Below, one piece after another: positions 1 through 7,125 of a stretch of 12,527 nucleotides of DNA (position 1 is its first letter; each line of letters begins with the position of its first letter). Location: positions 7,973 through 20,499 of the forward strand of contig DLUN01000016.1 of the NCBI GenBank assembly GCA_003444615.1. Reading direction: 5' to 3'. Source of the DNA: Syntrophomonas sp. (lineage in GTDB: Bacteria > Bacillota > Syntrophomonadia > Syntrophomonadales > Syntrophomonadaceae). A program made the translations under genes and the position numbers. The notes beneath the pieces were generated by a model. It made no database searches. It worked only from the letters and a program-made list of their open reading frames with translations, and was not told the origin of the DNA.

Positions 1-2
1 AA

Positions 3-167
3 GCCCGAGAAGAAGCAGAAAAACAGACTATCCTACGGGCTATCAAAGCCTGTGGAGGCAACAAGACTCAGGCTGCTCAGTTATTGGGACTAAGCCGCAG
101 TGCTTTATACTACAAAATGGAGCAGTATAATTTATCCCCTTCACCACGTGATTCAGCCATTTCGTGA
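3..167 (+). CDS. Sigma-54-dependent transcriptional activator, C-terminal end (partial)
   Basis: Only the last 54 codons are present; the gene enters from the left edge and stops at TGA 165-167. The peptide contains a Fis-type helix-turn-helix: a first helix around ILRAIKACGGNKTQAAQLLG, then the recognition helix around LSRSALYYKM, followed by a short polar tail. This arrangement (TQAAxLLGLSRxxLYxK) is typical of the C-terminus of bacterial enhancer-binding proteins of the NtrC class, whose AAA+ domain remodels sigma-54 RNA polymerase. The AAA+ domain and any sensor domain lie outside the window, so the signal sensed cannot be read. The context supports the call, because a -24/-12 promoter and two matching dyads lie immediately downstream. 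I infer that it regulates the CoA-transferase. Fis or another Fis-fold regulator is a formal alternative. No terminator is visible after its stop, so some read-through is possible. Confidence 0.85.
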   Translation, partial: AREEAEKQTILRAIKACGGNKTQAAQLLGLSRSALYYKMEQYNLSPSPRDSAIS

Positions 168-189
168 AGCTGTTAAATGCTTGAAACAT

Positions 190-207
190 TGTCCAGTATT
201 TTGAACA
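190..207. promoter_or_regulatory. Candidate activator-binding dyad 1 (distal upstream activating sequence)
   Basis: TGTCCAGTATTTTGAACA is an imperfect 18-bp palindrome with 6 of 9 base pairs symmetric. It shares the frame TGT-N-C-N8-G-N-ACA with the dyad at 259-276. Its centre is about 130 bp upstream of the -24 element, within the usual range for sites bound by NtrC-class activators. Its role as the binding site of the adjacent activator is inferred. Confidence 0.5.
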
Positions 208-229
208 CTCAATCAATATATACTATAGT
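201..229 (+). promoter_or_regulatory. Possible weak sigma-A promoter in the activator/CoA-transferase gap
   Basis: A TTGAAC -35 (4 of 6 consensus matches, 201-206) and a TATAGT -10 (5 of 6, 224-229) are separated by exactly 17 nt. The -35 overlaps dyad 1 (190-207), so a protein bound there would block it. No gene starts just downstream; transcripts would read into the CoA-transferase about 150 nt later. In an AT-rich gap such a match can arise by chance. Confidence 0.3.
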
Positions 230-258
230 CGGAAGGAGTAAGCAACTCTAAGGCAAAA

Positions 259-276
259 TGTACGAAAATTCGGACA
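259..276. promoter_or_regulatory. Candidate activator-binding dyad 2 (proximal upstream activating sequence)
   Basis: TGTACGAAAATTCGGACA is an 18-bp palindrome with 7 of 9 base pairs symmetric. Both half-sites read TGT-N-CGAA. It has the same TGT-N-C-N8-G-N-ACA frame as dyad 1, which lies 69 bp upstream. Its centre is about 63 bp upstream of the -24 GG, close to where sigma-54 activators often bind. Binding by the neighbouring Fis-type regulator is inferred from proximity. Confidence 0.6.
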
Positions 277-329
277 ACAGATAATTTCCAATACAATCAC
301 TGTTTCGCATTACTGCGTGCTTTGCAATC

Positions 330-345
330 TGGCATGATTAATGCA
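330..345 (+). promoter_or_regulatory. Sigma-54 (-24/-12) promoter of the CoA-transferase gene
   Basis: TGGCATGATTAATGCA fits the sigma-54 consensus TGGCAYG-N4-TTGCW at every defined position except the first T of the -12 element, and it keeps the required GG-to-GC spacing. The predicted transcription start is about 12 nt past the GC, near 355, leaving a leader of roughly 30 nt before the ribosome site at 372-378. The -12 element overlaps an in-frame ATG at 341, so that upstream ATG cannot be the start on this transcript. Confidence 0.8.
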
Positions 346-385
346 AAACCTGCTATCGAATTCTATTTTGGTAGGAGGTTTTTTT

Positions 386-1735
386 ATGGCGATATCAGAA
401 AAGCGACTACCGGGCAGGAGACAGTATGGGAACTGGAAAGATGAATACCAGGCTAAATTGATGGATGCCGCAGATGCGGCGGCTTTGATTCGCAATGATG
501 ATGTGATAATGATGCCGGGAGGAACTTGTATCCCTCATGATTTTTCAGTAGCTTTGAGCAACAGGGTGGAAGAACTAAGAAACGTTACCATTTGCCTAGG
601 TTTGGCCTTAAAACTGTATGATTATATGCAGCCCCAATACCGGGAGAATATTCACATCGAAACTCCTTTCGTGGGACCGGTTGAACGGATGTGCTTGGAG
701 TGGAAAACGGCTCAGTATATTCCTGTTCACTTAAACCAGTTAGCTTTATGGATGGACTGCCGGAAACCCAATGTCACTTCTTTCGTGGTTACTCCCCCGG
801 ATGAGAACGGATATATGAACCGTTCCTGTTTTGGCGGTCTGGTACCCCGGCGGGCTATTAATAGGTGTGAACTGGTTATTGTGGAGGTAAACTCGCGCAC
901 TCCTTGGTTAGTCAGTGATGACCTAAAGATTCACGTTTCCGAAGTGGATGCTATTTTGGAGACCGATGCCGATTTAGTAGAAATACCGGATATCCCTATC
1001 ACCGAAGTGGAAAAACAAATTGCCCACTATATAGTAGATATGATTCCTGATGGCTCCACGGTTCAGCTAGGACTGGGGGGCTTAGCCAACGCCATCGGTT
1101 ACTTCCTCCGCGATAAAAAGGATCTGGGGATTCATACCGAAGTGGTTCAGAATTCAATTATGGAGCTAATGGAATTGGGAGTAGTCAACAACAGTAAAAA
1201 AAACATTAATCGGGGTATTACCACTGGTACCTTCTGTGTGGGAAATGCCCGTTTGTGGGAATACGTGGACAAGAATCCTAAGTTTTGGTGGACTGAGGTG
1301 GAACACAATAATGATCCTTATGTGATAGGACAGCACGATAATCTGATTTCCGTCAACAATGCCCTGATGATGGATGTGACCGGCCAGGTTGCCTCCGAAT
1401 CTATTCGTCACCGTCAGTATAGTGGAACCGGCGGGCAGGTGAACTTTATTTGGGGTGCTCACTACTCTAAAGGCGGTAAAAGTATTATTGCTCTTAATTC
1501 CAGTTTTACGGATCGGGATGGCAAACTGAAATCCCGTATCGTACCATTTCTTCCGGCAGGTACTATTGTATCGTCATCCCGCAATGACGTGGAATATGTG
1601 GTTACAGAATACGGGGTAGCCAACCTGCGGTTTAAAGGTGTTAATCAACGAATCAAGGAGATGATTCGTATAGCCCACCCCCACTTCCGAGACGAGCTCT
1701 TGTTCCAAGCTAAGAGAATTGGTTGGTTCAGTTGA
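386..1735 (+). CDS. Acetyl-CoA:carboxylate CoA-transferase (4-hydroxybutyrate/butyrate CoA-transferase family)
   Basis: The 449-residue product belongs to the acetyl-CoA hydrolase/transferase family (AbfT/Cat2-like). These enzymes move CoA between acetyl-CoA and short carboxylates through a glutamyl-CoA thioester. The N-terminal half is the first Rossmann-like domain. In the C-terminal half I see GLGGLANAIG, then KDLGIHTE with the probable catalytic Glu252, then SGTGGQVNF around 346-353, and a C-terminal DVEYVVTEYGVANLR segment followed by IAHPHFRDEL. All are family hallmarks and the length is normal. The start is the ATG at 386 because TAGGAGG sits at 372-378; an in-frame ATG at 341 lies inside the sigma-54 -12 element and lacks such a site. 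The gene is alone between a sigma-54 promoter and an intrinsic terminator. Butyrate or 4-hydroxybutyrate as acceptor is inferred; sequence alone does not separate these from propionate or crotonate. Confidence 0.88.
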   Translation: MAISEKRLPGRRQYGNWKDEYQAKLMDAADAAALIRNDDVIMMPGGTCIPHDFSVALSNRVEELRNVTICLGLALKLYDYMQPQYRENIHIETPFVGPVERMCLEWKTAQYIPVHLNQLALWMDCRKPNVTSFVVTPPDENGYMNRSCFGGLVPRRAINRCELVIVEVNSRTPWLVSDDLKIHVSEVDAILETDADLVEIPDIPITEVEKQIAHYIVDMIPDGSTVQLGLGGLANAIGYFLRDKKDLGIHTEVVQNSIMELMELGVVNNSKKNINRGITTGTFCVGNARLWEYVDKNPKFWWTEVEHNNDPYVIGQHDNLISVNNALMMDVTGQVASESIRHRQYSGTGGQVNFIWGAHYSKGGKSIIALNSSFTDRDGKLKSRIVPFLPAGTIVSSSRNDVEYVVTEYGVANLRFKGVNQRIKEMIRIAHPHFRDELLFQAKRIGWFS

Positions 1736-1742
1736 GTTTGAT

Positions 1743-1767
1743 AACCCCGGGAAACCGGGGTTTTTTT
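1743..1767 (+). terminator. Intrinsic terminator after the CoA-transferase gene
   Basis: An 8-bp perfect stem (AACCCCGG paired with CCGGGGTT) is closed by a GAAA tetraloop and followed by a run of seven T. It begins 7 nt after the stop codon. It should end the sigma-54 transcript and insulate yqfC-yqfD. Confidence 0.92.
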
Positions 1768-1895
1768 ATGTAAAGTTCTGTTTACTTCTGATAGCGTAAA
1801 GCATCTGGATAATTTTACAGGGGCATGCCCATTTGCTGACAAGCATATATTTGTATGACGAGTGATGGAGAACAGTATTGACAGGAGGAGACAAA

Positions 1896-2174
1896 ATGGC
1901 TAAGCAAAGAGAAGCTCTCACCAAAGTCGTGGCCGAATTCCTGGATATCCCCAAAGATTTGGTTCTGGATTTGCCTAAAATCACTATTATTGGCCGCAAC
2001 GAAGTTTATCTGGAAAACCACCGCGGTATTATTGAATACCTGCCCCATCGACTCAGAATTAATTTGTCTCGTGGATTTGTGGAGATTGAAGGCAGGGATT
2101 TGGAGATAAAAGCGCTGATGGCTGATGAAATAAGCATAAATGGCCAGGTGAACAGTATTAAATATCATGATTAA
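1896..2174 (+). CDS. yqfC: Sporulation protein YqfC
   Basis: The product is a 92-residue soluble protein of the spore YqfC family. The conserved core is visible as LDIPKDLVLDLPKITIIGRN, then ENHRGIIEY and a C-terminal IKALMADEISINGQV. In Bacillus subtilis yqfC and yqfD form a mother-cell (sigma-E) unit; the biochemical role is not established. The start is the ATG at 1896, 5 nt after AGGAGGAG (1883-1890); an in-frame TTG at 1878 lies upstream of that site. yqfD follows after 16 nt, so the two are almost certainly cotranscribed. I found no convincing sigma-E promoter in the 128-nt gap upstream, so regulation is not readable. The neighbour and the length (family about 90-100 residues) make the assignment firm. 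Confidence 0.88.
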   Translation: MAKQREALTKVVAEFLDIPKDLVLDLPKITIIGRNEVYLENHRGIIEYLPHRLRINLSRGFVEIEGRDLEIKALMADEISINGQVNSIKYHD

Positions 2175-2190
2175 CTAGAGGGGAAATGCG

Positions 2191-3420
2191 GTGATTAATC
2201 GTTTTTTTGAACAAGTGGGAGGCATTATCCGGGTTCGTCTGCAGGGGAAAAACCTGGAGAAGATTATCAATATGGCTTTAGCGCGGGGCATTTTCATTAA
2301 TGATGTGAAGCGCAAAGAAGATGGTTTGCATTTCAAGATACGCAGCAGTGCTTTTCAGGCCTTAAAAAGCTTAACTGAGGAGAATGGTTATGAGTTGGAA
2401 GTTACCGAAAAAAAGGGTATGCCTTTTTACCAGGCTCTTATAAAAAGAAGATTGGGATTTGTAATTGGGGCTTTGATATTTATTATATCCCTGTACCTTC
2501 TGTCTTCTTTTGTATGGTTTATTGAGGTTACTGGCGCCCAGCAGGTTGATCCCAACCGGATTCTAATTACCGCAGCCCGCTATGGCATTTACCAGGGAGC
2601 GGCTAAATGGAATTTCAGCCGTACTGAGGCCGAAGAAGGCATGCTGCGTGATATAAACCAGTTGACCTATGTTAAAGTTGATGTCCGTGGTGTAAAGGTT
2701 ACTATTGAAGTGGTGGAAAAAGTGTTGCCCCGGGATGAAATAACCGGACCCTGCCATTTGGTAGCTTCTCGTGACGGGATAATTGAAGAGGTCTTGGTCC
2801 TGGATGGTCAGGCTAATGTAGAGGCCGGCGATGTGGTAGCCCGGGGTGACATCTTGATATCCGGTATAGTTTTTCCCCAGATCAGCCCCTATATCATACC
2901 GGATACTGCAGAAAACCACAGCAATCTTATGCCCTACACCGTAAGAGCCCGAGGACAAGTTGAAGCTCGGGTCTGGTACGAGGGATACGGAGAGTGTTCT
3001 TTGGTAGAAGAGAAAGTCATTCCGGGGCGGGAAACAACTCTGTATTACTTGGAAACTCCCTGGAGAACTGTAAAATTAAAGGGAACCTCCCCATCGAAAT
3101 ATGATATGGCTGAGGAGGAACATCAGCGTAAGACGGTACACACTCCTTTGGGACCAATAAGTCTGCATCAAGTAATTATTAAAGAACATATTAAGAAAGT
3201 GACCGAGTTAACTATATCGGAAGCAGAAAAAATTGCCGTGGAAAGGGCCCAGCAGGTATTAAACGCTAAACTTGGTCAGAGAAACCAGCCCTTAAATGTT
3301 ACCAAGGAAATAATATCCTCACCCAGCGACCCTATAATAAGAGTCAAACTAACAGCAGAACTGATTGAGGATATCGCTATGCCTGAGCCCATAACCACAG
3401 CCGAACATAGCCAGTTGTGA
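2191..3420 (+). CDS. yqfD: Sporulation protein YqfD (membrane anchored)
   Basis: The product has 409 residues, close to the roughly 400 of Bacillus YqfD. Layout: an N-terminal cytoplasmic domain (about 1-85) starting FFEQVGGIIRVRLQG, one strong membrane helix at about 89-110 preceded by KRR, and a large C-terminal domain probably on the outer side. That domain contains ASRDGIIEEVLVLDGQANVEAGDVVARGDILISG (about 193-226), which looks like a lipoyl/barrel-sandwich fold and is characteristic of the family. The start is GTG at 2191 with AGAGGGGAAA just upstream. Family knowledge places it in sporulation; the mechanism is not known. Together with yqfC it shows that the organism has, or descends from, an endospore programme. 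Confidence 0.88.
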   Translation: MINRFFEQVGGIIRVRLQGKNLEKIINMALARGIFINDVKRKEDGLHFKIRSSAFQALKSLTEENGYELEVTEKKGMPFYQALIKRRLGFVIGALIFIISLYLLSSFVWFIEVTGAQQVDPNRILITAARYGIYQGAAKWNFSRTEAEEGMLRDINQLTYVKVDVRGVKVTIEVVEKVLPRDEITGPCHLVASRDGIIEEVLVLDGQANVEAGDVVARGDILISGIVFPQISPYIIPDTAENHSNLMPYTVRARGQVEARVWYEGYGECSLVEEKVIPGRETTLYYLETPWRTVKLKGTSPSKYDMAEEEHQRKTVHTPLGPISLHQVIIKEHIKKVTELTISEAEKIAVERAQQVLNAKLGQRNQPLNVTKEIISSPSDPIIRVKLTAELIEDIAMPEPITTAEHSQL

Positions 3421-3428
3421 ATTTGATA

Positions 3429-3437
3429 TGATATAAT
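3429..3437 (+). promoter_or_regulatory. Extended -10 sigma-A promoter for phoH and the downstream run
   Basis: TGATATAAT is a perfect extended -10 element (TGN followed by TATAAT). It sits in the 57-nt gap between yqfD and phoH, with a predicted start near 3443. No good -35 lies at 16-18 nt, which is acceptable for extended -10 promoters. It would let phoH and the following genes be expressed independently of the sporulation genes. Confidence 0.6.
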
Positions 3438-3477
3438 AGCTTAGATATTCTGTTTCCTGATGGGAGGAGTACTGTTT

Positions 3478-4446
3478 TTGATAGACAAAGAGACTAAAAT
3501 TTCTATTGGGGACAATTCTCAGGCTGCCATATTATTTGGTGCCGGTGATGAGAATTTCCGCTATCTTCGCAGTATATCGGCAGCTGATATTTCGGCACGA
3601 GGTTCTGATGTCTATATCAAAGGCAGTGAGGAAGATGTTACTTTTGCCACTGACTTGGTGAACAGTCTTTTGGATATAGTTGAAAATGAAAACCAATTGA
3701 CCATTAATGATATAAATTACATGTTTAATCTCTTAAAGCGGGGAGAGCACAGTCGTCATAATGACATTGTGTCGGGCACTTTGCTGACTACTATTAGAGG
3801 TAAAACCATCAAGGCGAAAACTCTGGGCCAGAAAAGATATGTGCAAGCTATTCTCCGTGATGATGTAGTATTTGGCATAGGACCAGCCGGAACCGGTAAA
3901 ACCTATTTGGCTGTGGTAATGGCAGTAAGAGCACTGCGCAACAAGGATGTAGAAAGGATAATATTGGTACGACCTGCAGTTGAAGCTGGGGAAAAGCTGG
4001 GTTTTTTGCCTGGCGATTTTATTGAAAAGGTTAATCCTTATCTAAGACCGCTTTATGATGGCCTTTTTGATATTTTGGGAGTGGATGTAACCCAGCGCTA
4101 CTTGGAAAAGAACATTATCGAGGTGGCTCCCCTGGCCTATATGCGGGGACGTACTCTCAACGATGCGTTTATAATTCTGGACGAAGCGCAGAATACTACT
4201 CCCCAGCAGATGAAAATGTTTCTGACTCGTCTTGGCTTTGGCTCTAAAGCGGTTATTACTGGCGATATTACCCAGGTTGATTTGCCAAAAGATGAGTATT
4301 CTGGTTTAATAGAAATCCGCAAGATTTTAAGCAATGTCAAAGGTGTTTCCTTTGAGTATTTGACTAAGGAGGACGTGATTCGCCATCCTCTGGTACAGCA
4401 AATAATCGATGCTTATGAACAATATGAAGCACAGAATGGGCATTGA
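3478..4446 (+). CDS. phoH: PhoH-family P-loop ATPase
   Basis: From the TTG at 3478 the product has 322 residues, matching the roughly 320 of Bacillus PhoH. An N-terminal KH-like region occupies about residues 10-70. The PhoH ATPase domain follows, with Walker A GPAGTGKT at 135-142 and Walker B IILDEAQN around Asp235-Glu236. The run EAGEKLGFLPGDFIEKVNPYLRPLYD is a family signature. The start is a judgement: an ATG at 3460 has no ribosome site and itself overlaps GGGAGGAG (3462-3469), which is placed 8 nt before the TTG. PhoH is thought to be an RNA-associated ATPase or helicase that often lies beside ybeY, here two genes downstream; its exact activity is unsettled. An extended -10 promoter lies immediately upstream. 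Confidence 0.9.
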   Translation: MIDKETKISIGDNSQAAILFGAGDENFRYLRSISAADISARGSDVYIKGSEEDVTFATDLVNSLLDIVENENQLTINDINYMFNLLKRGEHSRHNDIVSGTLLTTIRGKTIKAKTLGQKRYVQAILRDDVVFGIGPAGTGKTYLAVVMAVRALRNKDVERIILVRPAVEAGEKLGFLPGDFIEKVNPYLRPLYDGLFDILGVDVTQRYLEKNIIEVAPLAYMRGRTLNDAFIILDEAQNTTPQQMKMFLTRLGFGSKAVITGDITQVDLPKDEYSGLIEIRKILSNVKGVSFEYLTKEDVIRHPLVQQIIDAYEQYEAQNGH

Positions 4447-4484
4447 CACAGACCGGGTTGGCAGAATCTTAAGGGAGCTTTATA

Positions 4485-6689
4485 ATGCGTATGCCTTCGT
4501 TCCTAAATTGGATAGGCAAAAAGGTGGCTGGCTTTTTTAGTCACTCCACCACCCAAAAAGTCTTGGGAATACTGCTGTTTTTCTCCATTACCATTTTAAT
4601 AGTGTTCAGTAGTTTTAGCCCTAAGCAAGTAATGCTCAGGCCTGACGAAGTTGCCCAGGAAGACATTCAGTCCACCATCAATGCGGTGGTGGTAGATGAG
4701 AAACAGACGGAAGAACTTAGAAGACAGGCTGCTGACCGGGTTCAGAAGGTCTATCAAGAGGACAAGTATGCCCTTATCAATACTATCGACGATATTAACC
4801 GGTTCTTCAGCACCATAGACGATATTTTGTCCACTGAAAGTGAAGTGGAAGAGCATCTCGCTTCCCTGGAAGATTTGATTGACAGCACCAACAGCCGTAA
4901 AGATGAAGCTAATTTGCAACTCCATAGTCCTACCTTAGCCCAGTATATTATTAATGCCCGGCCCGAGGATTTAGAGCTGATTCGCCAAGCCGGCCTATCC
5001 GTGGTACAAAACCTGTTGAATAAGCCGGTGACTGATGAAGCGATGCCTGATATTTACCAGCAGGCTCAAGCCCAGATTGATTCTATGGGTTACTCCCGGA
5101 CGGCTCGGGATATTATAAAGCTTATTACTGTCAATAGTGTACGTCCGAATCTTATTTATAATGCCGAAGCTACCGCCGAGGCTATTCAGGAAGCCATGGC
5201 GGCAGTACAACCAGTACAGAAGAACATTAAAGCCGGTGAAATAATAGTTCGCGCCGGGGAGCGAGTAACCGAAGAGCAGATTTCCATTCTGGAGCAGTTG
5301 GGTATTCAGCGCACTCAGAGTTATACTTCTACTCTGATAGGAGCGGGAGTATTTGTTCTACTGACATTCTGGCTCTTAATTCAATTCCTGCGCCGCTATT
5401 ATAAGGAAATATTTCAAAATGACCGGTTAATGTTGCTGATTGGCCTGATATTCATTATTATTTTACTGTTGACCAGGTTTTTAACCATGATAAAAATCAG
5501 CAATAATGCGGAAATAGATGCCTTAGTAGGCTACCTGGCCCCGATAGCGGCGGGTTCTATGTTGATTGCTATTTTGCTGGACAATCGGCTGGCTCATTTT
5601 ATGACTTTGTTAATGGCGCTTTATGTAGGCATGCTTACCGAAGGCAACCAGCTTTTTTATGCCATAACCGCCTTTGTAGGCGGTACCGTAGGGGTATTCC
5701 AAGTATATAGATTGAGTCAGACTTCCGATCTGGCTAAATCCGGTTTGTATATAGCTTTAGCCAATATCGTGACCATAGTGACCCTTTCCATGATAGGCGG
5801 GACTTCATCCTGGAATGCTCTTTTGGTAGGGGTATTGATTGGAGCTGTCAATGGTATTTTATCAGCCATATTGATGATCGGTGCTTTGCCTTATTTGGAA
5901 AGTGCTTTTTCCATTACCAGCATGATGAAATTACTAGAACTTTCCAACCCCAATACTCCTCTGCTCAAAAGATTGCTGCTGGAAGCCCCGGGTACTTATC
6001 ATCACAGTCTGATGGTTGGAAATTTGGCCGAAGCTTCTGCGGAAGCGGTAGGAGCTAATCCTTTGCTGGTCAGAGTGGGAGCCTATTATCACGATATAGG
6101 CAAATTAAAGCGTCCTGAGTATTTTGTTGAGAACCAAAGGGGATTCGAAAACCCTCATGAAAAAATTGCTCCGGCTCTGAGTGCTCTAATCATTACTTCT
6201 CATGTTAAAGACGGCTTGGAATTAGCCCGTGAGGCTCACCTGCCCCCGGTGGTTAGTGATTTTATTACTCAACACCATGGCACCAGCCTGACCAAGTATT
6301 TTTACAGCCGGGCTCTGGAAGAAGACCGTGACGGAAACATAAGCCCGGACAGCTTCCGCTACGAAGGCCCTAAACCCCAAACTAAAGAAGTAGCGCTAGT
6401 TATGCTGGCTGATTCGGTGGAGGCGGCTATTCGCTCATTACAGGAGCCTACCGATGCTAAAATAAGAGACATGGTTAAAAAGATTGTTAAAGATAAGCTG
6501 GATGATGGACAGTTGGAATCTTGTGACCTTACTTTTAAGGACTTGGACACTATCACCGAATCATTCTGTACCATTTTGGAGGGCATGTACCATAAGAGAA
6601 TTGAGTACCCGGAAGTGATTGTCAAAGAGTTTGAAAGAAGGCGAGAAATTCATGGAAACACTAATCATCAACCAGCAGACCAAGATTAA
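4485..6689 (+). CDS. pgpH: 7TM-HD domain c-di-AMP phosphodiesterase (PgpH/YqfF)
   Basis: The 734-residue membrane protein has the PgpH layout. A first membrane helix lies at about 25-43. An extracytoplasmic 7TMR-HDED domain spans about 45-280 and ends in the conserved IKAGEIIVRAGERVTEEQ. A block of membrane helices spans about 282-490, and a cytoplasmic HD domain is at the C-terminus. The HD metal site is intact: His506/His507 in YHHS, His536-Asp537 in YYHDIGK, His573, and His597/His598 in QHHGT. Known members hydrolyse cyclic di-AMP to pApA, which matters for potassium and turgor control. The start ATG at 4485 has GGGAG 7 nt upstream. The gap to phoH is 38 nt, and the 3' end overlaps ybeY by 38 nt. 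Activity on c-di-AMP is inferred from the family. Confidence 0.9.
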   Translation: MRMPSFLNWIGKKVAGFFSHSTTQKVLGILLFFSITILIVFSSFSPKQVMLRPDEVAQEDIQSTINAVVVDEKQTEELRRQAADRVQKVYQEDKYALINTIDDINRFFSTIDDILSTESEVEEHLASLEDLIDSTNSRKDEANLQLHSPTLAQYIINARPEDLELIRQAGLSVVQNLLNKPVTDEAMPDIYQQAQAQIDSMGYSRTARDIIKLITVNSVRPNLIYNAEATAEAIQEAMAAVQPVQKNIKAGEIIVRAGERVTEEQISILEQLGIQRTQSYTSTLIGAGVFVLLTFWLLIQFLRRYYKEIFQNDRLMLLIGLIFIIILLLTRFLTMIKISNNAEIDALVGYLAPIAAGSMLIAILLDNRLAHFMTLLMALYVGMLTEGNQLFYAITAFVGGTVGVFQVYRLSQTSDLAKSGLYIALANIVTIVTLSMIGGTSSWNALLVGVLIGAVNGILSAILMIGALPYLESAFSITSMMKLLELSNPNTPLLKRLLLEAPGTYHHSLMVGNLAEASAEAVGANPLLVRVGAYYHDIGKLKRPEYFVENQRGFENPHEKIAPALSALIITSHVKDGLELAREAHLPPVVSDFITQHHGTSLTKYFYSRALEEDRDGNISPDSFRYEGPKPQTKEVALVMLADSVEAAIRSLQEPTDAKIRDMVKKIVKDKLDDGQLESCDLTFKDLDTITESFCTILEGMYHKRIEYPEVIVKEFERRREIHGNTNHQPADQD

Positions 6690-7122
6690 CTATACTCGCA
6701 ATTTGCAGCAGGTAATTAAAAGAGTAGTTAACACCATGGCCCAAACGCTAAAACTAACGGCAAATACAGAAGTCAGCATTATGATTGTGGACAATGATTA
6801 TATTCAGGAGTTAAACTTTATCTACCGTGGGCACAATATGCCTACAGATGTTCTTTCCTTTGCCATGAACGAGCTGGGAGAAGAAGAACCAGATTTTGAC
6901 TTCTCCGGTGAAGTTAATGTACTGGGTGACATAGTGGTATCTTTGGAAAAAGCCCAGGAGCAGAGCCAGGAATATGGGCATAGTTTGGAAAGAGAGCTGG
7001 GTTATCTAGTAGCTCATGGCATGTTGCACCTTTTGGGCTATGACCATGAGACGGAAGAAGAACGAAAACTGATGAGGGATTTGGAAGAGAAGATAATGTC
7101 AGCAGCAAAGTTGGAGCGTTAA
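6652..7122 (+). CDS. ybeY: Endoribonuclease YbeY (16S rRNA maturation)
   Basis: The product has 156 residues, the normal YbeY length. The zinc motif HGxLHLxGYDH is complete as HGMLHLLGYDH with His122, His126 and His132, and the upstream RGHNMPTDVLSF segment is also typical. YbeY is a single-strand RNase involved in 16S rRNA 3' processing and ribosome quality control. I chose the ATG at 6652 because it gives the family length and has AAGG 10 nt upstream; an in-frame TTG at 6619 would add 11 poorly conserved residues. The chosen start lies inside the end of pgpH, so the genes share 38 nt and are probably translationally coupled. era, another 16S maturation gene, is three genes downstream. Confidence 0.92.
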   Translation: METLIINQQTKINYTRNLQQVIKRVVNTMAQTLKLTANTEVSIMIVDNDYIQELNFIYRGHNMPTDVLSFAMNELGEEEPDFDFSGEVNVLGDIVVSLEKAQEQSQEYGHSLERELGYLVAHGMLHLLGYDHETEEERKLMRDLEEKIMSAAKLER

Positions 7123-7125
7123 TCT

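Noticed and set aside
258..284. Tiny ORF (8 codons) starting ATG 258 after an AAGG
   Set aside because: It is explained by the dyad at 259-276; there is no conserved-peptide feature and spacing to the AAGG is short.
341..385. In-frame ATG at 341 extending the CoA-transferase by 15 residues
   Set aside because: It overlaps the sigma-54 -12 element and lies upstream of the expected transcript start; the TAGGAGG site serves ATG 386.
1821..1830. Perfect 10-bp palindrome GGGCATGCCC upstream of yqfC
   Set aside because: It is a single copy with no partner site and no clear link to a promoter; short palindromes like this occur by chance.
1768..1895. Search for a sigma-E or sigma-A promoter for yqfC-yqfD
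   Set aside because: CATATATT at 1844-1851 loosely resembles a sigma-E -10 and GATAAT at 1808-1813 a sigma-A -10, but neither has an acceptable -35.
1815..2168. Minus-strand open frames opposite yqfC, yqfD, glyQ and others
   Set aside because: They are shadows of well-supported + strand genes, with no family motifs and no ribosome sites.
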